In this document: positions 1-7,051 of the stretch, piece after piece
How the letters are laid out: every line of letters starts with the position of its first letter
How positions within the stretch are numbered: the first letter of the stretch is position 1
From: Crocinitomicaceae bacterium
Lineage (GTDB): Bacteria > Bacteroidota > Bacteroidia > Flavobacteriales_D > Crocinitomicaceae
Direction: 5' to 3'
NCBI GenBank assembly: GCA_029252405.1
Contig: JAQXBM010000013.1
Location: forward strand, 1-43,691
Length of the DNA stretch: 43,691 nt
The notes under the pieces: model-generated
Databases searched by the model: none
The model's input: only the letters and a program-made list of their open reading frames with translations
What the model was told of the DNA's origin: nothing
Made by a program: the position numbers and the translations under genes

Positions 1-234
1 GGACTTAGAGATTTTTAGATTTATTGTCCCACCTTCCAAGCTGTAGCTGCCGTTTAATCTAACAATGCTGAACATTCTGCGAAAATAGATTAGTCGATTC
101 GATAAGTAATAACCATCAATTGTGCCACCGAGAAAGATACCCTGAAAGCGCTTATTCGCGTGAAAAAACTTCTGAATGGAATGAATTGCCTGTTCAAACG
201 CCTCAGGCTCTTTTGTGTAACTAACTTCCTTCAA
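1..234 (-). CDS. Partial unknown protein, runs off the window
   Basis: I do not recognise this protein. On the minus strand a frame stays open from about position 252 to the window edge, giving about 78 residues from the proposed start. It reads as real protein: an amphipathic charged start, then IFLGGTIDGYYLSNRLIYF, then a short basic and hydrophobic stretch. There is no ATG near the 5' end. The best start is TTG at 234-232, which overlaps the TGA stop of the upstream MORN gene (TTGA), an arrangement typical of translational coupling. An in-frame ATG lies a little further upstream but is followed four codons later by TAA, so the gene may instead be a longer one with an early stop. The C-terminus lies outside the window. 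Confidence 0.45.
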   Translation of the reverse strand, partial: MKEVSYTKEPEAFEQAIHSIQKFFHANKRFQGIFLGGTIDGYYLSNRLIYFRRMFSIVRLNGSYSLEGGTINLKISKS

Positions 235-992
235 GACTTCTTCTTTTTCGACTTATGATATATCCATGTCTCAATCAAATCACCATTTTCATACTCTTTC
301 CCTTTGACTAAAATTCCGTCTTTGTTGTACTTTTTGACCTCGCCATGGTAGACGCCATTCACGTATGGACTTTCTTCTCTAATCTTTCCGTTCTTCCAGT
401 AGATGAAGGAAACTCCGTGCAACTTCCCAAGTGAATGGAGAGTTCGATTTATGATAACTCCAGTTTCCAGATCAACATTTAGCCAAGCTCCATGAGGTAT
501 TTCTTCATCCAACATAAAACCATAGTCAGTTGAGTTATTGTAGAAATAGGTTTCAAACTGTAATTCCGACGAATCAATTGCAACAGTGTCTACGTTTTTC
601 AATAAGTCAAAGTGCTTTGGATCGATCCCATGATTTTCGTCAAATGGATGCATATTCACCGAATAGTACAACTTTCCATTTTTGCGATAATAGTTGCATT
701 CTCCAATGGTCTTTTGCTCAAAATCACCTCGAATTTTTAAAATCTCACGATTGCTTTTCGTGTTTAGAATGAATCCTTCACTTTGTTTACTGCCTTCTGA
801 GTAATAATCCGTGACTTTAAGCAAAGTATCAGCTTCTTCAAGTATTCTGTAGAATTTCGCATCTTCTTTCTGACAAACGAACCAATCCTTATTGAAATAG
901 ATCTTGTCTTGTGCAAAACCAATCCCAGAGCAGAAGAAGCTTAGCAAAAGAAGAAAGCGCAGAGTTCTTTTATGGTGATGTGATTTTCTCAT
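231..992 (-). CDS. Secreted MORN-repeat (YwqK-like) protein
   Basis: Predicted exported protein of 253 residues. The start at 992 gives MRKSHHHKRTLRF followed by a hydrophobic stretch ending GFAQ, a normal signal peptide. A longer reading from 1067 would put 25 non-signal residues in front and would overlap the divergent transporter gene, so I reject it. The C-terminal third carries MORN-type repeats: GKLHGVSFIYWKNGKI, VYHGEVKKYNKDGIL and a third, degenerate one (KEYENGDLIETWIY), as in the YwqK/toxin-antitoxin-annotated MORN families. In Bacteroidota such proteins are common and mostly of unknown function. It ends in a lysine-rich tail. A TATCTTTG box lies six bases upstream of the start. The stop overlaps the next minus-strand frame, suggesting an operon running off the left edge. 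Confidence 0.75.
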   Translation of the reverse strand: MRKSHHHKRTLRFLLLLSFFCSGIGFAQDKIYFNKDWFVCQKEDAKFYRILEEADTLLKVTDYYSEGSKQSEGFILNTKSNREILKIRGDFEQKTIGECNYYRKNGKLYYSVNMHPFDENHGIDPKHFDLLKNVDTVAIDSSELQFETYFYNNSTDYGFMLDEEIPHGAWLNVDLETGVIINRTLHSLGKLHGVSFIYWKNGKIREESPYVNGVYHGEVKKYNKDGILVKGKEYENGDLIETWIYHKSKKKKS

Positions 993-998
993 TTGAAT

Positions 999-1029
999 CA
1001 AAGATAAGCATCTGTCCAAATCCATCCAA
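999..1029 (-). promoter_or_regulatory. Bacteroidota-type promoter for the MORN gene
   Basis: On the minus strand TATCTTTG (1006-999) matches the TAnnTTTG -7 box exactly, with TTGG (1029-1026) 19 bases upstream as a weak -33 element. The ATG follows only six bases after the box, so any transcript from it would have almost no leader. The divergent transporter start at 1047 leaves just 54 bp for both promoters. Confidence 0.45.
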
Positions 1030-1046
1030 TTCCTTATATTCACGTC

Positions 1047-2453
1047 ATGAAAAAAATGGCGCTTCATTGGAAAATACTAATTGCAATGGCCCTAGGTGTG
1101 GTCTGGGCGATTTTATCAGGTCACTATGGCCTGAATGATTTTACGTCCGATTGGATTGATCCATTTGGGAAAATCTTCATTAACTCCTTGAAATTCATTG
1201 CTGTGCCCTTGGTGTTATTCTCGATAATTACAGGTGTCTCTGGAATGGGAGATCCATCAAAATTAGGTCGAATAGGAGGGAAGACCATTGGTTTGTACTT
1301 GGTGACAACCATTTTCTCTATTTCTGTTGGTTTGCTTCTAGTCAACTTATTCTCGCCAGGAATTCAAGGAAATGAAGAAACGCGACTAAAGAATCGTTTG
1401 CAATACGAGATTTGGGCAGATCAAAATGGAATTGAGGTCAAAGATGGACGCCATGAATTGGAAACTGCAACTCCAGCTCAAATTGCTAATGCTGATAAAG
1501 ATTTGAAGGCTTCAATGGAAACAGAGGAGTACAAAACAGCTCAAGCAAAACGAGCAAAAGCTGAGGCTGCAAAATCAAGTGATGGGCCACTTCAGCCACT
1601 GGTGGATATGGTTCCTGAAAACTTGATCATCTCTATGAGTGATGGACGATTCATGTTGCAAGTGATCTTCTTTGCCCTTTTCTTTGGAATTTCCATGGCG
1701 CTACTTCCGAAAGATAAAACAGAAACAGCCAATCGATTTTTCATTGGGATGAACGAGGTCTTTGTGAAGATGGTTCACATCATCATGCGTGCAGCACCAT
1801 TCTTCGTGTTTTGTTTGATGGCTGGGGTACTGGCAAAATCTGCAGACAGTCTGGATGAATTGCTGGATATCTTCGGGAAATTGCTAGGTTATTCATTGGT
1901 AGTGATATTGGGACTTTCAGTCATGTTATTTGTGTTCTATCCACTTTTCATGCGACTATTTGGAGTGAAAATGAGCTACAGAAAGTTTTTCCAAGGGATG
2001 AGTCCCGCTCAGTTTTTGGCATTTTCTACCAGTTCGAGTGCAGCAACACTTCCAGTGACAATTGAATGCGTGAATGAAAATTTGGGCGTTCCAGAGGAAT
2101 CGACTGATTTTGTTCTCCCAATTGGGGCAACTGTAAACATGGATGGAACTTCACTGTATCAAGCAGTGGCGGTAATTTTCTTAGCAAACTTCTTTGATGT
2201 CGATTTGTCAATTATGCAACAACTCGGAATTGTACTCACAGCGACCTTAGCTTCAATTGGAGCTGCAGCTGTTCCTGGTGCAGGATTGATTATGTTGATG
2301 ATTGTACTTGAATCTGTTGGTTTGAATCCAATGTGGGTGGCGATTGTCCTTCCAATGGATCGTATTCTCGACATGTGCAGAACGGTAATCAACGTGACAA
2401 GTGACGCTTCTGTGTCAGCAATTATTGCGAAATCAGAAAAAATGATGGATTAA
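1047..2453 (+). CDS. Dicarboxylate/amino acid:cation symporter (SDF family)
   Basis: Inner-membrane secondary transporter of the DAACS/SDF family (GltP/DctA relatives), 468 residues. Family landmarks are present in order: the serine-rich HP1 tip STSSSAATLP (about 328), NMDGT in TM7 (364-368), HP2 VPGAG (about 411) and a TM8 motif DMCRTVINVTSD (442-453). The TM8 Asp, Arg, Thr, Asn and Asp match the positions that bind acidic amino acid in GltPh (D394, R397, T398, N401, D405), which favours glutamate/aspartate over neutral substrates. One oddity is a charged, Ala/Lys-rich hydrophilic stretch at about residues 106-185 between TM3 and TM4, longer than in classical members. A second ATG at codon 4 is possible. 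The secreted protein gene follows after 29 bp. Confidence 0.93.
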   Translation: MKKMALHWKILIAMALGVVWAILSGHYGLNDFTSDWIDPFGKIFINSLKFIAVPLVLFSIITGVSGMGDPSKLGRIGGKTIGLYLVTTIFSISVGLLLVNLFSPGIQGNEETRLKNRLQYEIWADQNGIEVKDGRHELETATPAQIANADKDLKASMETEEYKTAQAKRAKAEAAKSSDGPLQPLVDMVPENLIISMSDGRFMLQVIFFALFFGISMALLPKDKTETANRFFIGMNEVFVKMVHIIMRAAPFFVFCLMAGVLAKSADSLDELLDIFGKLLGYSLVVILGLSVMLFVFYPLFMRLFGVKMSYRKFFQGMSPAQFLAFSTSSSAATLPVTIECVNENLGVPEESTDFVLPIGATVNMDGTSLYQAVAVIFLANFFDVDLSIMQQLGIVLTATLASIGAAAVPGAGLIMLMIVLESVGLNPMWVAIVLPMDRILDMCRTVINVTSDASVSAIIAKSEKMMD

Positions 2454-2482
2454 TTAATTTTGAAAATATAAACTCTACAAAA

Positions 2483-2899
2483 ATGAAACTACTTACAACA
2501 CTTTTACTCGCTTTAGCTTCAAGCTTTACATTTGCTCAAGGTCCTCAAACGTGGCCAGATGCCTTCAACCAAGAAGATGTTGATGCCATTAAAACGGAAA
2601 TCGTAGAACTTCTTTCAGATGAAGAAAAAGTGGATGAGCTTTATGCGCGAATTCAATTTCCATTTCGCGTTGGAAGGACGGAATACACAAAGAAAGAATT
2701 GAAAGGTAAATTTGGTGAGTTCTTTTCATCAGCTTTATGCAGCGAAATGGCGAGCAGCGAGTATTACGAAGTGGCGGGACCAGAAGGTGATAGCTACATG
2801 CTCGTGTGTATGACCGCTCCAGATGGATTTGATGGAGCCGTACCAATTTTCAAGCGAATAGATGACGTTTGGATGTTGACTAGCCTAGATTTGTACTAG
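2483..2899 (+). CDS. Small secreted protein of unknown function
   Basis: A 138-residue protein that I cannot place in a family. It starts with a clear Sec signal peptide (MKLLTTLLLALASSFTFAQ). The mature part is acidic, with FNQEDVDAIKTEIVELLSDEEKVDELY predicted helical (residues about 29-55, quoted in outline only) and a mixed C-terminal region with two cysteines (SALCSEMASSEYY and MLVCMTAPDGF) that could form a disulfide in the periplasm. It sits 29 bp behind the symporter on the same strand and is probably co-transcribed. No enzyme motif is visible. Downstream is the GGGCGTTCCCC repeat rather than a conventional T-tailed terminator. Confidence 0.75.
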   Translation: MKLLTTLLLALASSFTFAQGPQTWPDAFNQEDVDAIKTEIVELLSDEEKVDELYARIQFPFRVGRTEYTKKELKGKFGEFFSSALCSEMASSEYYEVAGPEGDSYMLVCMTAPDGFDGAVPIFKRIDDVWMLTSLDLY

Positions 2900-2913
2900 G
2901 AGGTATTTTTTTT

Positions 2914-3030
2914 GGGGCGTTCCCCTCAAACCCTCACACTCAAACCCCAACTCACTCTGAACATCGGGTCGGGTTATCCGCTGTAGTTCCCCTGTCAATA
3001 GACAGAGAAAGCTGCCGCTTCTATCCCTAA
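2914..3030. repeat. GGGCGTTCCCC-type intergenic repeat, copy 1 (long form)
   Basis: Between the convergent genes ending at 2899 and 3097. It opens with GGGGCGTTCCCC (2914-2925), a four-base-pair hairpin behind a T tract. A C-rich segment then shares 28 identical bases (2915-2942) with 7491-7518. The rest of this copy (2966-3030) has ATCGGGTCGGGTTATCCGC, a CTGTC/GACAG hairpin and CCGCTTCTATCCCTAACGC. From memory, closely similar intergenic elements occur in many flavobacterial genomes; I know no established name or function. It may work as a 3'-end structure. Confidence 0.6.
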
Positions 3031-3096
3031 CGCAAAAATCACGTTCAAAATGGATCTTGCGTTGGATGTGAAAGATGATGGATTTGGTTGACTTCG

Positions 3097-5190
3097 TTAG
3101 AACTTTCTGTGTTTTTCAGTTAGTTCGAACGTTTTTTCAACGGCTTTACCCCACTTAGGGCTTGCTATTTCCTTGTATCTTTTTACCTGCTTCTCAATCC
3201 ATTTTTTGAATGCTGGAGGATCTTCTCTAAGACGAATGATGTTCTTACAAATCCGCTGAAGAATCCAGAAGTTATGGCCAGATCGCGCCATTCGAAGATT
3301 GAGCATCATTGCATCACTTCCAGACCTCATTTTACTGAAAAACGGAATGTATTTCTCTATCATTTCGGGTTGATCTTCTAAATCTCGACCAAGCTGCTTA
3401 AAGTTCATGTCACTTGTTATGTTCAGTTCATCCCTTAATCCATCCCAGTCACTTGGAAACATGGATTCGAATGACGTGAAGAAGGGAGAAGCTGAATCAA
3501 AGGCTGTCCCATCAATTAGGTGTATGGCAGCTACTCTGTACATGTCCATTTTAATGTATGCCTTTTTATCTCCATAGAGTTTACCTGCCATAGCATCTTT
3601 AAAGGGAGCAGTTGAGTCTATGCTAACCGCGGATGAATGTCTAAGTTGATATCCAATAATCGCTATTAAGATTGGTGTTCCAACGCCCAAAATATGAAAT
3701 GGAACTGAGCTCGGATTTCCATTGATAATTCCCAACGTTAAGGATTGAGCGATTAAATAGGATTCAGGTAGTTTTTCCTCAAAAACCTCCATTTCACCGT
3801 CAATCTCCAAGCTATTGATCCAACGTTTACTGTGCATTGGTCCTCCATAACTAATTGCAATGCCATCTTTGGGAGAATCCAAACTATTGGTAGATGCCTG
3901 CAGTGCACTCTCATAATCATATGCATGGAGTACCAGGAAATTAGCAACTTTCTTTAGTTTTTCCATGTGTCCGAAAACTCCACTTTCCTGTTCAGAATAA
4001 AGTGATAGTGTTTTGGCTTGATAGCTTAGCACTTCGCTCGCATCTGGTTCAAAAATAGGATGCATTAAGTTACTCATCATCATGGCGGGAATGGCAAAAT
4101 CCTCCATTCCAATCATGTAGTCTGGGTCAATGCTAAGCTGTTTTTTGGTGATGTTATTGATGTCTAAAGATTCGGTGCTTTCTTCCGATTCCTTCCCGAT
4201 TAAGTCCATCAAATCTTTTCTCCTTTTGATGGTGTCAGCAGATATAACACCATTTCTTTTCATTTCGTCGCGAGCAGTATTCAATATATCAAGTCCCTTA
4301 TCATCATGTTTTGCGGCTATTAACTTGATTCTCGTGAAATTTCCGTTATCACTGATCAGTAGGTTTCTGCGTTGTTTGACCTCTTTGGCTAATTGAATGG
4401 TTGAGGGTGTCATATAGTGCTCAGATAGCAAGTACCCATCCCGTTTATAGGTGATGGGATTATTTGGATCGGCTGTTACTTTAGTGAGGTTCGAGATGAA
4501 AATAAACGCGTCCCGTTTCATTTTAGGGAGCTTTGGGCCTTCATTCTGCACGACTGTTTTTATTTTCTTACTTTCCTTTAGTGTTTCAGGATCTGAAAGA
4601 AAAAGAACCATCTCAAAGGCGCGTGCAAAACTAATAGGATAACCAATTTGAGAAGAAACCCCTTCAGAAACAATCGACTTTTCGCTCTTAATTTGTAAGT
4701 CTTGAAAAATTTTCAAATACTCAAAGTAGCGATCTACATTGTTCGTTTCTTGTTTGATTCCACCCAAGAATACATTTATCTTACTATCCCAAATCGGGTA
4801 GAGAGTAGGGTTCATGAAGTGAAGGATTTTTGATGTTCCAACGACCGAATTGTTGATGAGGCTTTTTACCTCTTTGAACTCTCCTTTACTTAGTTGTAAG
4901 TTGTTCTTCTTGACATCATTTAGCAATTCCAAAACACGGTCGAAATTGTCGTTTTTCCAAACGAAAACAGTCGGCATCCAGGCGTAAACGAGGTTGGCGG
5001 CTATTGTTAATTCTTGGCGTTGGAGAATTTCTTTGTCCTGAACGAATTGAATAAAATGTGGATAAGAAATGATATAAGATAAAGTTCTCTTTTCTGAAAC
5101 CCTGGTGGCAAGACTCAATTTTGGTATGTCAATTACAAGATTTTCCTGTAGGAATTTGAGATCTTCTATTCGGAGTTTATATAATGACAT
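3097..5190 (-). CDS. Putative TGT-superfamily (DpdA-like) transglycosylase with HhH-like N-terminus
   Basis: A 697-residue protein whose C-terminal half looks like a divergent tRNA-guanine transglycosylase (TGT, PF01702 fold). Landmarks occur in TGT order: SDNGNF (280-285) where TGT has the catalytic DSGGF; YGG (448-450) near the conserved glycine loop; HILGVGTP (499-506), close to the TGT MGVGTP strand; and SIDSTAPFKDAMAGKLYG around D525, matching the nucleophile segment FDCVxPTRxxRNG. No Cys-rich zinc site is visible, as in DpdA-type DNA transglycosylases of 7-deazaguanine DNA modification. The N-terminal ~200 residues are separate and contain GTSKILHFMNPTLYPIWDSK (118-137), a motif I associate with helix-hairpin-helix glycosylase-like domains. 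I start at 5190 (MSLYKLRIEDL); the 30 codons upstream look non-coding. No queuosine or dpd genes are nearby. The assignment is by eye; function is inferred. Confidence 0.5.
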   Translation of the reverse strand: MSLYKLRIEDLKFLQENLVIDIPKLSLATRVSEKRTLSYIISYPHFIQFVQDKEILQRQELTIAANLVYAWMPTVFVWKNDNFDRVLELLNDVKKNNLQLSKGEFKEVKSLINNSVVGTSKILHFMNPTLYPIWDSKINVFLGGIKQETNNVDRYFEYLKIFQDLQIKSEKSIVSEGVSSQIGYPISFARAFEMVLFLSDPETLKESKKIKTVVQNEGPKLPKMKRDAFIFISNLTKVTADPNNPITYKRDGYLLSEHYMTPSTIQLAKEVKQRRNLLISDNGNFTRIKLIAAKHDDKGLDILNTARDEMKRNGVISADTIKRRKDLMDLIGKESEESTESLDINNITKKQLSIDPDYMIGMEDFAIPAMMMSNLMHPIFEPDASEVLSYQAKTLSLYSEQESGVFGHMEKLKKVANFLVLHAYDYESALQASTNSLDSPKDGIAISYGGPMHSKRWINSLEIDGEMEVFEEKLPESYLIAQSLTLGIINGNPSSVPFHILGVGTPILIAIIGYQLRHSSAVSIDSTAPFKDAMAGKLYGDKKAYIKMDMYRVAAIHLIDGTAFDSASPFFTSFESMFPSDWDGLRDELNITSDMNFKQLGRDLEDQPEMIEKYIPFFSKMRSGSDAMMLNLRMARSGHNFWILQRICKNIIRLREDPPAFKKWIEKQVKRYKEIASPKWGKAVEKTFELTEKHRKF

Positions 5191-5278
5191 TGTAATCTGG
5201 TTATTGGTTCGTTGTGCCACTCTGTTTAGATAGATGCACGAAAATGTACTTTGATTTCTTTGAATTCGACAGGAGAAC

Positions 5279-5304
5279 AAGCTCGAATAGAATCATTCGA
5301 GCTT
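5279..5304 (-). terminator. Perfect 10-bp hairpin between the Ala-rich gene and the TGT-like gene
   Basis: AAGCTCGAAT (5279-5288) and ATTCGAGCTT (5295-5304) are perfect inverted arms around a six-base loop. It lies 53 bp past the stop of the 99-residue gene and about 90 bp before the TGT-like start, so it may end the upstream two-gene transcript. The following sequence is only weakly T-rich (TTGTTCTCC on the minus strand), so an operator or processing site is an alternative. Confidence 0.5.
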
Positions 5305-5356
5305 ATTCCAGCTGTCTTAATTGTTCCCCCAGACAAGAGGTGAATGGTGGTAAGGT

Positions 5357-5656
5357 CTAACTGCGGTTACATCTAGCCAGACATGCTTGCCATTCTTGGT
5401 GGGCCTGATGGTATGCTTGCATAGCGTTATGTGTCTTATAAATAGCTGCCACGTGAGCAGCCTCTGCTGCGGCAGCCGTGGCAATAGCCGCTGCGCACGC
5501 TGCGGTTCCTATACCTGTCCAAAACCATGGACAGGCCCCGATTACTAAGCCCTTAGCTGCGGTTGCTGCAAGGAAGGCACCTGTTTGATCTGCATGGGCA
5601 TTTTGCCAGGCAGTATATTTATCTTGTTGTCGAGTTCTCTCTGAATTACACGGCAT
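5357..5656 (-). CDS. Small Ala-rich hydrophobic protein, unknown
   Basis: A 99-residue protein I do not recognise. A polar, charged head (MPCNSERTRQQDKYTAWQNA) is followed by a long alanine/glycine-rich hydrophobic stretch (about residues 27-70) with GLVIGACPWFWTGIG and a run of alanines. The tail HQEWQACLARCNRS is polar and amphipathic. Five cysteines are present, two as CLARC at the end. There is no cleavable signal peptide. The middle could form one or two membrane-inserting helices, as in glycine-zipper or bacteriocin-like peptides, but no leader motif supports a bacteriocin. It begins 21 bp after the stop of the 457-residue gene, so the two are almost certainly one operon. Its local GC is higher than that of its neighbours, explained by the Ala codons. 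Confidence 0.6.
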   Translation of the reverse strand: MPCNSERTRQQDKYTAWQNAHADQTGAFLAATAAKGLVIGACPWFWTGIGTAACAAAIATAAAAEAAHVAAIYKTHNAMQAYHQAHQEWQACLARCNRS

Positions 5657-5677
5657 AATAGTTGGATTTAATAGTGA

Positions 5678-7051
5678 TTAATTAAGTGTGAAAAAAGTGT
5701 TCATTCCATCTTGGTAAAGAGGATAGTAGTCTCTCATTCGTTCTACTACATCATCTAACCAATTGGTCTTGGCCAGTTCATTAAGTGGTACACGATCAAA
5801 ATCGAGACCCGTCTGATCTTGAGCAAGCCATGACTCATTTCTTCGCACAAAGCCATTCATTCGCATGTAGGATCCAACTGCTACGCCATTATCTTCAAGT
5901 CCGAACATGTGTGCACGAAGAAGGACAGTGGAGTTAGTTTGCACATCTTTTAAGGTCACAAAGGTTGAGAATTTTGGTGCTGCTGGATCATCTTTGATTT
6001 CAATAGATGTAACCACACCTTCTACTTGTACAAGCGTACCATCGGCTATGTTGTTTCCCATCGAAGTTAAATCCTGAATAGACGTTTTTGCCCCAGTGGG
6101 AATACCAGAAGAATAGGCGCGCTTGTCCGTTCTTCTTTGTTCATTACTCAGCCAGCGATTGTAGCTTCGGTCAGAAAGGGCTACCCGAACGTAAGAAGCG
6201 TAGGCATAAAGTATTGTACAGCGATTTGCAATTTCACTTAATTTCAACGCTTCTTGATAATTGCTTGTTGATGCGTTTCCATTTGCTCCATTGGAGATCA
6301 GTGCTAAGTATGGTCCCATAATGGCACCCGAAATTCCAAACATGCCTTGCAACTTTTCTTGATATGATTTTGCCAATGCGCGCATTTCCTCGGCAGGCTT
6401 GTCATTTTTCAATGCATTGTAAAGTGCTTCGTATGCAGCGTCATGAATGTCCTGCAAAGAGCCACTCAGCTCAGAGATAAGCTTTGTGTCTTCTTCTCTA
6501 ATCGCTTGCTCACTGTCAAGTTCTTTTCCTGTTCTCAAATAGCCAATGTAATCACAAGAGACTGCATTAGTAAGCATATTGACGTACACTTCACCAAGAA
6601 AGTCTGTTTCTTGATCGGTAACTTTTGAGTTAGTTATGGCTAGATCGAAAATGGGATGGGTTCCATCGAGCATTGAATCATAGGCTGCTTGGCCTTCAGC
6701 TTCGCCCAACGAGCTTTTAAAGTTCTCGAGCATGGCCTTTTTCTTTTCCTCTGCTTCAGGAGAATTGTCAGCAGCCAGAGCTTTCATTGTTTTAGAAAGT
6801 TGGGCATCTTCATAATCTGCCAGTTTTCGCTCGCGTGAACTAACATAGGTTAGTAATTCAATTTTGTTCAAAATGTCGGCTCCCATTCCGTAAAATTGAG
6901 AAGCTAAATTTCGAACAGTTTGGTAATTGTTGTTTTCCCATGCATCCACGTAGGCGTCGGTGAGACTAATCACCCTCTCTTGCATGGCAATTGTAGAATT
7001 GCCGGCGCCAAGGGGAAGTACATGTAATGGGATAGATGTTTGTTGTGACAT
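5678..7051 (-). CDS. Helical protein with C-terminal OB-fold-like region, unknown
   Basis: A 457-residue cytoplasmic protein (MSQQTSIPLHV at the start, no signal peptide) that I cannot assign. Residues about 20-300 are mostly alpha-helical, with long charged helices (EEKKKAMLENFKSSLGEAEG) and a small Gly/Ala/Ile-rich patch around 240 (GISGAIMGPYLALISNGANG). Residues about 330-420 change to beta-rich sequence, GTLVQVEGVVTSIEIKDD then FVTLKDVQTNSTVLLRAHMFG then GSYMRMNGFVRR, which has the strand pattern of an OB fold (NirD/tRNA_anti-like) and could bind nucleic acid. The last 35 residues are polar and aromatic. It is the first gene of an operon with the 99-residue protein. The 525-bp region upstream is unusually rich in small palindromes. 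Confidence 0.65.
   Translation of the reverse strand: MSQQTSIPLHVLPLGAGNSTIAMQERVISLTDAYVDAWENNNYQTVRNLASQFYGMGADILNKIELLTYVSSRERKLADYEDAQLSKTMKALAADNSPEAEEKKKAMLENFKSSLGEAEGQAAYDSMLDGTHPIFDLAITNSKVTDQETDFLGEVYVNMLTNAVSCDYIGYLRTGKELDSEQAIREEDTKLISELSGSLQDIHDAAYEALYNALKNDKPAEEMRALAKSYQEKLQGMFGISGAIMGPYLALISNGANGNASTSNYQEALKLSEIANRCTILYAYASYVRVALSDRSYNRWLSNEQRRTDKRAYSSGIPTGAKTSIQDLTSMGNNIADGTLVQVEGVVTSIEIKDDPAAPKFSTFVTLKDVQTNSTVLLRAHMFGLEDNGVAVGSYMRMNGFVRRNESWLAQDQTGLDFDRVPLNELAKTNWLDDVVERMRDYYPLYQDGMNTFFTLN

Noticed and set aside
231-992. Antitoxin of a toxin-antitoxin pair
   Set aside because: MORN/YwqK proteins are often labelled so, but this one is secreted and no toxin gene is visible.
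5191-5280. 30-codon N-terminal extension of the TGT-like gene
   Set aside because: The extra residues look random (Cys/Gln/Asn-rich), and the first natural ATG context is at 5190.
5357-5656. Bacteriocin precursor
   Set aside because: No double-glycine or other leader, no immunity or export gene beside it; hydrophobicity alone is not enough.
3097-7051. Complete Dpd DNA-modification island
   Set aside because: No other dpd genes, preQ0 biosynthesis genes, helicases or nucleases are adjacent; only the TGT-like gene resembles part of it.
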